Source of the DNA: Bacillota bacterium
GTDB lineage: Bacteria > Bacillota > Clostridia > Acetivibrionales > DSM-27016
NCBI GenBank assembly: GCA_023390115.1
Contig: JAEWDM010000038.1
Location: forward strand, 45,258 to 109,257
DNA: 64,000 nt
Direction: 5' to 3'
Part shown: positions 53,663-62,421 of the stretch, piece by piece
Numbering within the stretch: the stretch's first letter is position 1
Layout: each line of letters opens with the position of its first letter
Made by a program: the position numbers and the translations under genes
Notes under the pieces: model-generated
What the model saw: the letters and a program-made list of their open reading frames with translations, nothing else
What the model was told of the DNA's origin: nothing
Databases searched by the model: none

Positions 53663-54541
53663 TTAATATGATACTGTACACCTTTTACAAATATGATCTT
53701 TACATCCGTATTTGCTAAATCCTTCTGACCAAAAATTTTCATAGCTTATACTATTCCATAAATCATATATTGAGCTGCAAGTAATATTTCCGAGAATGAA
53801 CTCTCTACTCCAGTCATTACAGCATGATATTACATCACCATTAAATAAAATATTAACTTGCCTGTTGGGCCAATCCCATTTGCAGCCTTTTATGTTCCCA
53901 TTAATCTTCTGATTGGAGAATTGTCCAAATACATTATCTAAATTACCTGCTCTATCCAGTATATCAAATTTTTCAAAATCCAGCCCATTGTCTTTATAGA
54001 AAGCCACTGCTTTGTTAATTTCTTCATTACTGATAATATTAGCTGCGAGCATAATTACCTTAAAATTGGTTTTATTTCTGCCCTTCTTTAATTCAATAAT
54101 TCTTTTTACATTATAAAAAACCTTATCATAGTCAAGATCGACCATCAAAGCATTGTATGTTTCTTTTTCAAATCCAAATATACTTAACCTGACCTCATTT
54201 ATTTCCAAATCCATCAAACTATTTATAATATTATCGTTTAATAGCTCGGCATTTGTAGATAGCTCTACAAATGTATCCGGCAGCTTATCCCGTATATATT
54301 TGAGTCTCGTTATATAATGTATATCCAGAAAAGGCTCATTATTTAAATAAGGAATTATTCTATCTATGTTATATTGGGTGCATTCATTAATGATTTTTTT
54401 AAATAATGTTTCTGACATAAATCCATTTGACAGTTTCTTATATACCCTTGAGTATGGACAAAATATACATTTTGAATTACAAAACGAATGTGTTTGAAAG
54501 CCTACAAGCTTTGGGAAACTATTTTTATATGCGTTACTCAT
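53663..54541 (-). CDS. Radical SAM enzyme with SPASM-like C-terminal cluster domain
   Basis: The 292-residue enzyme binds a 4Fe-4S cluster and SAM through CNSKCIFC (C-x3-C-x2-C, near residue 22). A partial TIM barrel follows. The C-terminal region has further cysteines (GCKWDWPNRQVNILFNGDVI, SCCNDW, GCKDHICKRC), as in SPASM/twitch proteins that hold auxiliary clusters and modify peptides or sugars. The start ATG 54541 has AGGAGAG upstream. It is divergent from two more radical-SAM genes and upstream of the BtrH_N-like gene. Substrate unknown. Confidence 0.85.
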   Translation of the reverse strand: MSNAYKNSFPKLVGFQTHSFCNSKCIFCPYSRVYKKLSNGFMSETLFKKIINECTQYNIDRIIPYLNNEPFLDIHYITRLKYIRDKLPDTFVELSTNAELLNDNIINSLMDLEINEVRLSIFGFEKETYNALMVDLDYDKVFYNVKRIIELKKGRNKTNFKVIMLAANIISNEEINKAVAFYKDNGLDFEKFDILDRAGNLDNVFGQFSNQKINGNIKGCKWDWPNRQVNILFNGDVISCCNDWSREFILGNITCSSIYDLWNSISYENFWSEGFSKYGCKDHICKRCTVSY

Positions 54542-55286
54542 TACATAATCTCTCCTATATATTCTTTAGAATACTAACAATATTTAAATTCTTAATCTTG
54601 TTTAAACATAAGCTATTTTCATCTAAATGTATATGTATAATATATTATTTTACATATATTTAATAAAATATAAAATTTTTATAAAGCAATATTAAGTAAC
54701 CTTTTGAAGAAATTTGCCGATTTGTTGAGAAATTTTTCTCAATACAAGGCTTACAATTTACGCTAAAAATATTAAGGAAAAAGCAAAGTAGTAATATATC
54801 TACAGCATATCCTTATTTTTATCTCTGCTTCCATTTTATTTCTTTTTCCGAGGAAAGTCAATGGAATACCGAACGGAATATAGCCTCCATAAAGTCGGAA
54901 AGGGCATTAGGATTTTATATATAGCTATTTAAAGCATTATTTGCAACATGATATTTTCCATGCCTCGGCATAATCCGCATGTTTGGTGAAGTGCTGTTAA
55001 ATAAATTTTTGAAGGATTTTGCCGGTATGTCGGAAAATGTCTCTAATGTTTTAAAGAAAGGCTAAATCAGAAGGATTTCAGAAATGTCCCCCAAATGCCT
55101 TTAAATGCCTTTAGAGATTTTAAGTTATCTCATGGATTTGATAGCTAAAAAACATAGTTGACTTTTTTTTACTTTTAATATATTATTATACTATAATAAT
55201 ATACATATATTTACAGTGATAAAACATAGATCAATAAGAAATAAGTTGTTTGTGAAGTGTTTCAAAAAATTTTAGGGGGAGATATT
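54542..55286. other. Divergent intergenic region of the radical-SAM cluster
   Basis: These 745 bases are without a credible gene. They hold a promoter for the rightward genes (TTGACT 55158-55163, 17 bases, TATTAT 55181-55186) and decayed REP material: GCCGATTTGTTGAGAAATTT near 54714, and a lone right end GAAATGTCCCCC at 55081-55092. I looked for a short precursor-peptide gene on both strands and found no frame with a ribosome binding site. Confidence 0.5.
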
Positions 55287-56258
55287 ATGGTCTGTACAGA
55301 AAAACATTATTATGAAATTTTAGATAAAAATGCAAGAAATTTTATAGGAACAATTTTCTCACCTGAGGATTTCAAAAATAGAAGAAGTCCTGCTTTAGCT
55401 TTGGGAATGCCTGTGAGTACTGCTTGCAATCTGAAATGTAAGTTCTGTTACACTGATACTCATAACAATAAAAATTCCGAGCTTACATTAGAACAAAGAT
55501 TGAATCTTTTGTGTCAGGCAAAAGAAATAGGGATAAAAACAGTCATGACAGCTGCGTCAGGGGAAGCATTATGTGACCCGGATTTTTTCCCGATATTGGA
55601 GCATTCTAAGAAACTTGGTTTTAATTATTTTCTTTTTTCAAACTTAACAAAGATCACTAAGGATATAGCAGAAAAATTATATACGTATAATGTAGGGATT
55701 CTGGGAAGCTGTCATTCAATAAGAGAAAATGTATATGAAGATCTAACCCAGATAAAGGGAAGCTTTAAACAGATGATGCTGGGAGCGGAGAATTTGATAG
55801 AGGCAGGCTATTCGGCTCAAAACTTTATGATAAGCTGGGTCGTAAATAAAAAAAATTATGATGAATTTGAAGAGATGCTTCATTTCTGGCTGCAGAAGGG
55901 AATCAAGGTATTTCCCGAATATGGTAATATAACGGGAGCCGGCAATAGATATAAAGATGAACTATATATACCATATGATGAGTATTTAAAATTGCGGAAT
56001 GAAATGAATAATAAATTCCAAGGGTATAATGTTATTCCTCCACTAACTTATGAAAACAAGTGCTTTTCGGGAATGTACGGTATTATTGTGGGTATTGACG
56101 GATTAATTACAAGATGCTGGGATGCGGGAGACGAAGGTTATATAGGTGATATAAGAGAAATGTCCTTAAAGGAAGCAGTCGAAATTAAATATAAGAATCC
56201 TTGCTTTTGTCCTGGTTATGATAACTGTATTGGAAGAAACTTATTTCTGAATAAATGA
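55287..56258 (+). CDS. Radical SAM enzyme with twitch/SPASM-like end
   Basis: The 323-residue enzyme carries CNLKCKFC (C-x3-C-x2-C, near residue 46) and the following YTDTHNNKNSELTLEQR. The C-terminal CFSGMYGIIVGIDGLITRCW ... CFCPGYDNC has the cysteine spacing of auxiliary-cluster domains. ATG 55287 follows AGGGGGAG. It overlaps, or is directly followed by, the B12-type radical-SAM gene (stop 56256-56258, next start 56270), so the two form an operon. Substrate unknown; peptide or small-molecule modification is likely from family behaviour. Confidence 0.88.
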   Translation: MVCTEKHYYEILDKNARNFIGTIFSPEDFKNRRSPALALGMPVSTACNLKCKFCYTDTHNNKNSELTLEQRLNLLCQAKEIGIKTVMTAASGEALCDPDFFPILEHSKKLGFNYFLFSNLTKITKDIAEKLYTYNVGILGSCHSIRENVYEDLTQIKGSFKQMMLGAENLIEAGYSAQNFMISWVVNKKNYDEFEEMLHFWLQKGIKVFPEYGNITGAGNRYKDELYIPYDEYLKLRNEMNNKFQGYNVIPPLTYENKCFSGMYGIIVGIDGLITRCWDAGDEGYIGDIREMSLKEAVEIKYKNPCFCPGYDNCIGRNLFLNK

Positions 56259-56269
56259 AAGGAGATCAC

Positions 56270-57832
56270 ATGAAGGTAAATTTATATTATCCGCCGCTGT
56301 CTTCGCAAAGATTTGACGGTATAAATGTTCCTATAAATACTGAAAGAAATTTTAATCCTAAAAGTGCATTATTATTGTTGGCAAGCAGCTTTAAGGTACT
56401 GGCTTCAGAATCAGGCCTGCATTGTGATCTTGAAATTATTGATATGCAGATAGATGACAAGCTATCTTTGTATAAAACATTTACATATGGGAAAAGAAAG
56501 ATAAACTGTTATAGACATGGTGCATACTTCTCGGACTGCCACAATAAAATTAAAGAGGCCAGTGTCCATGGCATTTCCTCGAATTTCACCATAAATGCTC
56601 ATGTCGTGACTGATTTGATCAAATATATTAAAAATGCAAATCCGGGCTCTGCGGTAATTGTTGGCGGTACTGATGCCACTACAAGACCGTATTATTATTT
56701 AAATCATGGCGCAGATATTGTAATCTATGGTGAAGGTGAGATTGTACTATATAAAGTCATTGAGGCAATATATAAGGGCAAGGGCTATGACGGAATTCCA
56801 AATGTTTATACAAATACAAATCTTCACCCTATAATTAATAAGAATTTTTCCATTGCAATGGATAGAATACCTTTATATGATTTTAGCTTAATAGAAGATT
56901 TAAAGGTATATACAGATACAGGAGAGGGCCCAGCTCCCGAAGGCGTACGATTGCCGTACACTTGCTTCGAAACCTCCAGAGGCTGTTTCCATGGATGTTC
57001 TTTTTGTACTACTCCAATAGTAAAGGGAAAATACAGAGCTATGTCTCCAGCTACAGTTGAAAAACATTTGAAGCATTTTAAGAAAAACGGTATTGAGACC
57101 ATATTGTTTCAAGAAGACAACATTCTTTCAAGGATGGTATCCTTTGAGGCTGGTTGTAAAATAGACTATAAAGGCAGAAATGAAGTTGTTGAAATGTTTG
57201 ACATGCTAAAAAGGTTTGGGTTTGCCTGGGAGTTTGCAAACGGTCTTGAAATCGGGAAGCTCCTTATTGAAGATAGACTGGATTATGAGCTTATTGATGC
57301 ACTGTTCTGGAACTCAAAAGAGGAAGATGTGCATAGGGGATGCTATAGAGTCCAAATTCCTATAGAAAGTTTTGAAGAGAAAGCTTCTCTAAAATTTAAT
57401 AAACTGATTGATTTCAATAAGCAACTGGAAATCTATAAGGAAATTCTACATACAGGTGTGAACTATCAGACATACAATTTTTTAATTGGTTATCCTAATG
57501 ATACTTTGCAGTCTTTCGACAGCTATAGAAAGAAATGTGAGTACTTAAAAAATGAGTTGTTTAAAATTAGTCCGAATTACCATCCTTATTTTAATGTTTT
57601 TAATCTTATTCTTTTACCCGGTACAAAAGATTTTTACAGATACAAAAAAATGCTGCAGTTTGATGTTGATGAATACCCGGAGGTATTTGGTTTTAACCTT
57701 CCCGCAATTGATACAGAAACCTTTAAGCATTATGAATTATTTGTACAAAGAAATAAACTTAGCAATATTCTAAATAGAGATATGGTAAATATATATGATA
57801 AAACATATAATGAGCTTCAGGATGTATTATGA
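56270..57832 (+). CDS. B12-binding domain radical SAM enzyme
   Basis: The 520-residue enzyme has an N-terminal cobalamin-binding Rossmann domain (residues 1-190), with VIVGGTDATTRPYYYLNHGA and the IVIYGEGE turn typical of this class. A radical-SAM core follows with CFHGCSFC near residue 242 and a C-terminal extension. Such enzymes often catalyse methylation of unreactive carbons or ring rearrangement. ATG 56270 follows AAAGGAG. It is the second gene of the rightward operon; a transporter follows 95 bases later. Confidence 0.88.
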   Translation: MKVNLYYPPLSSQRFDGINVPINTERNFNPKSALLLLASSFKVLASESGLHCDLEIIDMQIDDKLSLYKTFTYGKRKINCYRHGAYFSDCHNKIKEASVHGISSNFTINAHVVTDLIKYIKNANPGSAVIVGGTDATTRPYYYLNHGADIVIYGEGEIVLYKVIEAIYKGKGYDGIPNVYTNTNLHPIINKNFSIAMDRIPLYDFSLIEDLKVYTDTGEGPAPEGVRLPYTCFETSRGCFHGCSFCTTPIVKGKYRAMSPATVEKHLKHFKKNGIETILFQEDNILSRMVSFEAGCKIDYKGRNEVVEMFDMLKRFGFAWEFANGLEIGKLLIEDRLDYELIDALFWNSKEEDVHRGCYRVQIPIESFEEKASLKFNKLIDFNKQLEIYKEILHTGVNYQTYNFLIGYPNDTLQSFDSYRKKCEYLKNELFKISPNYHPYFNVFNLILLPGTKDFYRYKKMLQFDVDEYPEVFGFNLPAIDTETFKHYELFVQRNKLSNILNRDMVNIYDKTYNELQDVL

Positions 57833-57926
57833 AGTGTTAGGACTCTTTTTTGTAAGGGATATGCTATAAGCATAGTTATAAAAATGTTATTCTTGGAAAT
57901 GGTTTTTTCAATAAGGTAGGGATGAA

Positions 57927-58817
57927 ATGTCAAGAGTGCTTAAATTCGACTTATTATTACTGGCGTTTACTGCGATTTGGGGCTTATCTTTTCCAATAAC
58001 AAAAAACACACTGGTGTATACTCCAGTATTTTCTTTTTTATCATTACGTTTTGTTTGTGCAGCTATTATACTAATAGCAGTTTTCTATAAAAAATTAAGG
58101 CTTATAAATATCAAGAATATTTTATATGGTTCCGTAATAGGTCTTATGCTTTTCGGATCTTTGGTATTTCAAGTAAGCAGTCTCCGTTTTACCTCAGCAT
58201 CAAATTCGGCATTTATCTCAGGGTTAAGTGTAGTATTTGTTCCGCTGGTATCAGCTAGGTTTTCAAAGAAAAAACCGGACCTGCCTTCTATTGTAGGAGT
58301 TATAATTGCATTAATTGGGCTTTTTTTTATCTCAGGCGGATTGAATTTTAAATTTAATTTAGGAGATCTTTTTGCTCTTATATGTGCTATATGTATTACA
58401 TTTCAAATAATATTTATAGATATATTTTCTTCAAAGTGTGATCCTGCATTAATAGGAGTATTCCAAGTTGTGTTCTGTGCAATTTTTTATACCTGTATTT
58501 CATTTTTTATAGATCCATGGCCGATAACTTTTAATATGGAATTAATAATATCGATATTTGTAACGGGCGTACTTGCTACAGCAATCGCATATACAGGTTT
58601 GGCATTTGTTCAAAAATTTACTTCTCCCACTCATACTGCAATAATATTATCAGCGGAACCGGTATTTGCTACGATATTTGCAATTCTTATACCTAACAGT
58701 AAAGGAGTTGGAGAAACGCTTACTTTTAATATTACTACTGGATGCATAATGATATTGATAGGTATGCTGATATCCGAACTTAAGTTGGGTAAACGTAGAA
58801 TTGATTCCTGTGTATAG
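57927..58817 (+). CDS. EamA/DMT-superfamily exporter
   Basis: The 296-residue protein has ten predicted membrane helices in two EamA halves (LLLAFTAIWGLSFPITKNTL; second half from about residue 150, FALICAICITFQIIFID). The family exports amino acids, nucleosides or small metabolites. ATG 57927 follows GGGATGAA. Placed directly after the radical-SAM pair, it may export the cluster product; this is an inference. A REP element follows 17 bases after the stop. Confidence 0.88.
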   Translation: MSRVLKFDLLLLAFTAIWGLSFPITKNTLVYTPVFSFLSLRFVCAAIILIAVFYKKLRLINIKNILYGSVIGLMLFGSLVFQVSSLRFTSASNSAFISGLSVVFVPLVSARFSKKKPDLPSIVGVIIALIGLFFISGGLNFKFNLGDLFALICAICITFQIIFIDIFSSKCDPALIGVFQVVFCAIFYTCISFFIDPWPITFNMELIISIFVTGVLATAIAYTGLAFVQKFTSPTHTAIILSAEPVFATIFAILIPNSKGVGETLTFNITTGCIMILIGMLISELKLGKRRIDSCV

Positions 58818-58833
58818 GAATTCCTTCCGGAAT

Positions 58834-58880
58834 GGGGACATTCCTCAACTATTTTTTGCCGATTTCTTGAGGAATGTCCC
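58834..58880. repeat. REP/MITE-like palindromic repeat R2 (short form)
   Basis: The ends GGGACATTCCTCAA (58835-58848) and TTGAGGAATGTCCC (58867-58880) are 14-base perfect inverted repeats around CTATTTTTTGCCGATTTC. It lies between the EamA stop and the gpx promoter. Confidence 0.9.
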
Positions 58881-58894
58881 TGTTAAAAAAATAC

Positions 58895-58930
58895 TTGACA
58901 TTAATAATTAAATTGTATACAATTTAATTA
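58895..58930 (+). promoter_or_regulatory. gpx-ohrR promoter with perfect OhrR-type operator
   Basis: TTGACA (58895-58900), 17 bases, TACAAT (58918-58923). A perfect 26-base palindrome (58905-58930; half-site TACAATTTAATTA at 58918-58930) covers the spacer and -10. Its core matches the AT-rich ACAATT/AATTGT boxes bound by OhrR-type MarR repressors. An OhrR-like gene lies two genes downstream. Confidence 0.85.
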
Positions 58931-58961
58931 TATCCAATGCGATTAAATTAGGAGGGTAAAG

Positions 58962-59441
58962 ATGAAACTTTATGATTTAGCTGTAAAAGACGTCAAGGGT
59001 AATGTTGCAAGCCTTGCCGACTATAAGGGTAAAGTATTGCTGATTGTCAATACAGCAACAGGCTGCGGACTTACGCCACAGTATAGCGGATTGCAGAATT
59101 TATATGATAAATACAAAGATAAAGGGTTTGAGATTCTTGATTTTCCTTGTAATCAATTTGCCAATCAAGCTCCGGGAACCAATGAGGAAATCGGCAGCTT
59201 CTGCACAGGGCGTTATGGAATCACCTTCAGGCAGTTTGATAAAATTGATGTCAACGGCGCAAACGAAAGTCCTCTTTATTCCTGGCTAAAATCCCAAAAA
59301 GGAGGTATCGGCGGGGCTAATATCAAATGGAATTTTACAAAATTTCTTGTAAACAAAAAAGGACAGGTAATAGCCCGGTATGCTCCCGCTAAATCCCCTA
59401 TGGCTATTGAAAAGAGCGTTGTAAAGCTATTGGAGGAATGA
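58962..59441 (+). CDS. Glutathione peroxidase-family thiol peroxidase
   Basis: The 159-residue enzyme reduces peroxides. The catalytic position is cysteine, not selenocysteine (NTATGCGLTPQYSGL, near residue 35). The partner glutamine/asparagine and tryptophan motifs are present (FPCNQFANQAPG, IKWNFTKFLVNK). Clostridial members usually take electrons from thioredoxin. ATG 58962 follows AGGAGGG. It is the first gene after the OhrR-type operator, so peroxide-induced expression is expected. Confidence 0.93.
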   Translation: MKLYDLAVKDVKGNVASLADYKGKVLLIVNTATGCGLTPQYSGLQNLYDKYKDKGFEILDFPCNQFANQAPGTNEEIGSFCTGRYGITFRQFDKIDVNGANESPLYSWLKSQKGGIGGANIKWNFTKFLVNKKGQVIARYAPAKSPMAIEKSVVKLLEE

Positions 59442-59444
59442 AAA

Positions 59445-59537
59445 ATGCGGCACAGCTATAAAACAGAAGACACCTGCTCATCAAAAATCACATTTGATCT
59501 TGAGGATGATATAGTCTGTTTATCAAAAGCTATGTAA
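59445..59537 (+). pseudogene. Truncated TSCPD-domain protein remnant
   Basis: A 30-codon frame starts at ATG 59445 after TGGAGGA. Its first 24 residues (MRHSYKTEDTCSSKITFDLE and on) match the start of the small TSCPD-domain family, normally about 80 residues with a GCNGN and a final TSCPD motif. After DDIV the similarity stops and the frame ends at 59535. The rest of the gene is missing, so this is probably a deletion remnant between gpx and ohrR. Confidence 0.65.
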
Positions 59538-59578
59538 AAAGCCTATGCGGCGTTATAATTATTGAAAGAGGAAAGCTT

Positions 59579-60004
59579 ATGAATTATGATATGCTCAAGC
59601 TTGAAAATCAGCTTTGTTTTCCGCTCTATGCCTGTGCAAGAGAGGTTGTGAAAAAATACAAGCCGCTTTTGGATGAGCTCGGCTTAACTTATACTCAGTA
59701 TATTGCAATGATGGTACTGTGGGAAAAGAAAAGCATAAATGTTAAGAACTTGGGAGAGTGCTTGTACCTTGATTCGGGCACACTGACCCCGCTCTTAAAA
59801 AAACTGGAATTAAACGGGCTTGTTTCAAGGACAAGATCGGTGGAGGATGAACGAAACCTGATTGTCACGATTACGGATAAGGGAGAAGGATTAAAGAACG
59901 AGGCAATGGGAATCCCGCTCAAGCTTGCCTCCTGCTTAAACCTTTCTTCCGAAGAGGCAAAGATGCTATATCGTTTGCTTTATAAAATGTTAGGCAAATC
60001 TTAA
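59579..60004 (+). CDS. ohrR: OhrR-type MarR-family peroxide-sensing repressor
   Basis: The 141-residue winged-helix protein has the OhrR N-terminus with the redox cysteine in ENQLCFPLYACAREV (residue 12) and the tyrosines that hydrogen-bond it (LTYTQYIAMM). The wing RTRSVEDERNLIVTITDKG is typical. Oxidation of the cysteine by organic peroxides releases DNA. It lies downstream of gpx, and a perfect palindrome over the gpx promoter is the expected operator, suggesting autoregulation of the whole unit. Confidence 0.9.
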   Translation: MNYDMLKLENQLCFPLYACAREVVKKYKPLLDELGLTYTQYIAMMVLWEKKSINVKNLGECLYLDSGTLTPLLKKLELNGLVSRTRSVEDERNLIVTITDKGEGLKNEAMGIPLKLASCLNLSSEEAKMLYRLLYKMLGKS

Positions 60005-60011
60005 GCAGGCT

Positions 60012-60137
60012 GGGGACATTCCTAAACTATTCAACAAAGGAATTTATTTTCTATACTTTAGCATAGAGTATATGCTTTGCAAAGTGAATTTAAGCAAATT
60101 TTTTAAAAAGTTTATTGCTTTGCTGAGGAATGTCCCC
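60012..60137. repeat. REP/MITE-like repeat R3 (long form, 126 bp)
   Basis: The ends GGGGACATTCCT (60012-60023) and AGGAATGTCCCC (60126-60137) frame an AT-rich interior that resembles that of R4 (AGCATA...TATGCTTTGCAA ... TTTAAGCAA ... TTTATTG). The right end abuts the stop codon of the M56 gene on the minus strand. Confidence 0.85.
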
Positions 60138-62177
60138 TTACCGTATCGAAGCTGCATACTCGCTGTACTTGGACAAGCGTGTTTTGAGGTCATCTCCGTC
60201 TTTATAAAGCTTCGGCGCTTCATCCAGCCAGGAGTATCTCTCAAAGAATGGAGCGGCTGACGACGGACCAAAGGCGTATTCACCCCCTTCGCTGCTCACA
60301 AGAAGGGTACTCTTGCCAAGCAGTGCATTTACTTCATCTGCAAATGCGATCATGCTGTTCACACTCAATTTATTGACACCGTTTATGTCAAACTCAATGG
60401 CATTACTTTGAACGACATGCTCGGCACCGCCTTCAAGAGTGAAAAGGGTATAGGTATATTTGCAATAGCCCTGCCACATGCCCGGCATATATCGCAAAAG
60501 GTAGTATTCGCCGTCATGTTCGCAGAGAAACAGCGAAGTCCAGCCTGCATGAGAAGTTCCGGCCTCCTCACTCCATATTTCATTGTTGGTGCTGTCATAA
60601 ATGCGCAGCGTGACGAATCCGTTTTCTTGCTGTGATTGATCGAGATAAATAGACTCATTAAGGCCATCCCTGTTAATGTCAATGTCGTAAAGCATTATGT
60701 GGTAGTCAAGATTGGAACTGGCATCTAAACCTTTAAGATGCTTCGTTATACGCTTGATTTCTATAGGATACCTATATGGCAAATCACTGTCGGCGATTAC
60801 CCATACAAGACGGTGCTTTATTCCATCAGACTCGCCGTCTGTGTAGACAAACCTGACTGTTGCAGACAACTGTCCCTCCTTCTGGAGATATTCCATATAG
60901 CGAAGTCTTTGCTCCCTATCCTGCCAGCCACCTGTGCCTTGGCCGAAAATATCTATAACCTGATTAATAGTGTCTAGATTATAGGGAATATATATTGGGT
61001 CTTCATCCTTATTGATTATTACAGTCGGAATATATGCTCCGTCATATACATTGACCAGCATTTTAATAATCTTCCCGGTGTTTGCGTCCACGCTGTAACG
61101 AGCTTCCTCATAATTAAAATCATATCCGCTGCTGACATGCAATGGTTCGGCGGGAGTGAGTGCCGACGTATCCATTTCGTTTGCGTCAGCACCGAGCATA
61201 AACCCATTTACACTAAAGCTGTAAAAATCATAATCACCAGTGACGGCGGTTACTCTGTCAATCCCGAAGCCTATGCTCAAGACTGCTGCTAGAGTGACAG
61301 CGGCAACGATTATCACCCGTGAAGGTTTTTTGAAATTCAGCACATTTTTAATCCTTTCTTTCATGCCCCCCTCGCCGAATGCAAGCGGGCTTCCGCCAAT
61401 GATGCGCTGTTTGGAAGACAAGGATAGAAGTGACATGGAGTAAGCTTTCTTAGTTTCGCTGCCAATTTTTTTGAGTACCAGCTCATCGCAGGACATTTCC
61501 ATATCGGCACCCATCAGTAAAAATGCTGCCCATGCAAGTGGGTTGAACCAGTGCAGGCAGAGAATTAAGTAAGCAAGGAATTTCACTATATGGTCATGAC
61601 GCCGGATATGAGTACGCTCATGCAGGATAATATAGAGGCTTTCCTTCTCTGTAAGTCCTGCCGGAATGTAAATTTTGGGCCTCAACAATCCGAGAACAAA
61701 CGGTGTTTTGAGGTTGTCAGCCTCAAAGATGTTATTCTCAACGGGCACTGCACAATTTAAGCGTTTTTTCAGCAGCACGATAGACACCGCGCTGTAAATC
61801 AACATAACCGCAAAGCCCGTAAGCCACAGATATGCTCCCACTGTCAACCATAATTGCAGAGGGCTCATGCTTGCGGCAGGCGTCGCGGCAGGGAGAATAC
61901 TGCTCACAGTGTTGTCGACAATGCCAATCCCGCTGTCAACGCGCGGTATAGGTTGCGTAGTGATGTCCGCAGGAATAGGTGCGGACTTGAACGGGATAAG
62001 GCTAAATACGCTTTCAAAGGAGAAGGGGAACACAAGCCGGAAGCCAGCTACCGCCCACAATGCATAGGAGATAGACTTCGGCGCTTTTTTCAGCATCAGC
62101 CGCGCCAGTATAATGGCAGCAATTACAAAGCTCGCTGTCAGGCTCATATTCAAAACAGAAAGAAACAGTTTCTCCAC
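60138..62177 (-). CDS. BlaR1/MecR1-type M56 metallopeptidase membrane protein
   Basis: The 679-residue protein starts at GTG 62177 with GGAGGAAT upstream. It has four membrane helices in the first 310 residues (VLNMSLTASFVIAAIILARL; LWLTVGAYLWLTGFAVMLIY; others near 205-225 and 290-310). The zinc motif HERTH (IILHERTHIRRHDH) and the downstream glutamate in MEMSCDELVL define the M56 protease. The C-terminal 370 residues form an extracellular domain that is not a penicillin-binding sensor as far as I can see, so the signal is unknown. In this family the protease removes a BlaI/MecI repressor, but no such gene adjoins it. Confidence 0.88.
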   Translation of the reverse strand: MEKLFLSVLNMSLTASFVIAAIILARLMLKKAPKSISYALWAVAGFRLVFPFSFESVFSLIPFKSAPIPADITTQPIPRVDSGIGIVDNTVSSILPAATPAASMSPLQLWLTVGAYLWLTGFAVMLIYSAVSIVLLKKRLNCAVPVENNIFEADNLKTPFVLGLLRPKIYIPAGLTEKESLYIILHERTHIRRHDHIVKFLAYLILCLHWFNPLAWAAFLLMGADMEMSCDELVLKKIGSETKKAYSMSLLSLSSKQRIIGGSPLAFGEGGMKERIKNVLNFKKPSRVIIVAAVTLAAVLSIGFGIDRVTAVTGDYDFYSFSVNGFMLGADANEMDTSALTPAEPLHVSSGYDFNYEEARYSVDANTGKIIKMLVNVYDGAYIPTVIINKDEDPIYIPYNLDTINQVIDIFGQGTGGWQDREQRLRYMEYLQKEGQLSATVRFVYTDGESDGIKHRLVWVIADSDLPYRYPIEIKRITKHLKGLDASSNLDYHIMLYDIDINRDGLNESIYLDQSQQENGFVTLRIYDSTNNEIWSEEAGTSHAGWTSLFLCEHDGEYYLLRYMPGMWQGYCKYTYTLFTLEGGAEHVVQSNAIEFDINGVNKLSVNSMIAFADEVNALLGKSTLLVSSEGGEYAFGPSSAAPFFERYSWLDEAPKLYKDGDDLKTRLSKYSEYAASIR

Positions 62178-62219
62178 GGATATTCCTCCATACGCTTGTC
62201 AATCAGATTTTCAGCCTTA

Positions 62220-62264
62220 GTCTATATTATATAGACCCATGTCTTTAGTCTATACAACATAGAC
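62220..62264 (-). promoter_or_regulatory. Two operator-like dyads upstream of the M56 gene
   Basis: The 17-base palindromes GTCTATATTATATAGAC (62220-62236, perfect) and GTCTATACAACATAGAC (62248-62264, six-base arms) are spaced 28 bases centre to centre. They lie 43-87 bases upstream of the GTG start. They resemble paired BlaI/MecI-type operators in layout, although the sequence differs from the staphylococcal box. Confidence 0.7.
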
Positions 62265-62282
62265 CTGATTGTCAATATTATG

Positions 62283-62393
62283 GGGGACATTCTTAGAGAT
62301 ATTTTTGATATTTTAACATAAGGCATATGTTTAACAAGATGATTTCAAGCAAGCCTTTTGGGAAAATTTATTGGATTTTTGAGGGATGTCCCC
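62283..62393. repeat. REP/MITE-like repeat R4 (long form, 111 bp)
   Basis: The left end GGGGACATTCTTAG and right end TTGAGGGATGTCCCC (62379-62393) are imperfect inverted repeats. The interior shares several blocks with R3. It separates the M56 operators from a promoter-terminator unit. Confidence 0.8.
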
Positions 62394-62421
62394 AATTTTT
62401 GTTTAATTAATATGAGAATAC

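Noticed and set aside
54427..54663. 78-residue plus-strand frame as a precursor peptide
   Set aside because: It lies antisense to the radical-SAM start, with no ribosome binding site and no leader-core pattern.
59055..59070. Selenocysteine in the glutathione peroxidase
   Set aside because: The catalytic codon is TGC, an ordinary cysteine; no TGA is in frame.
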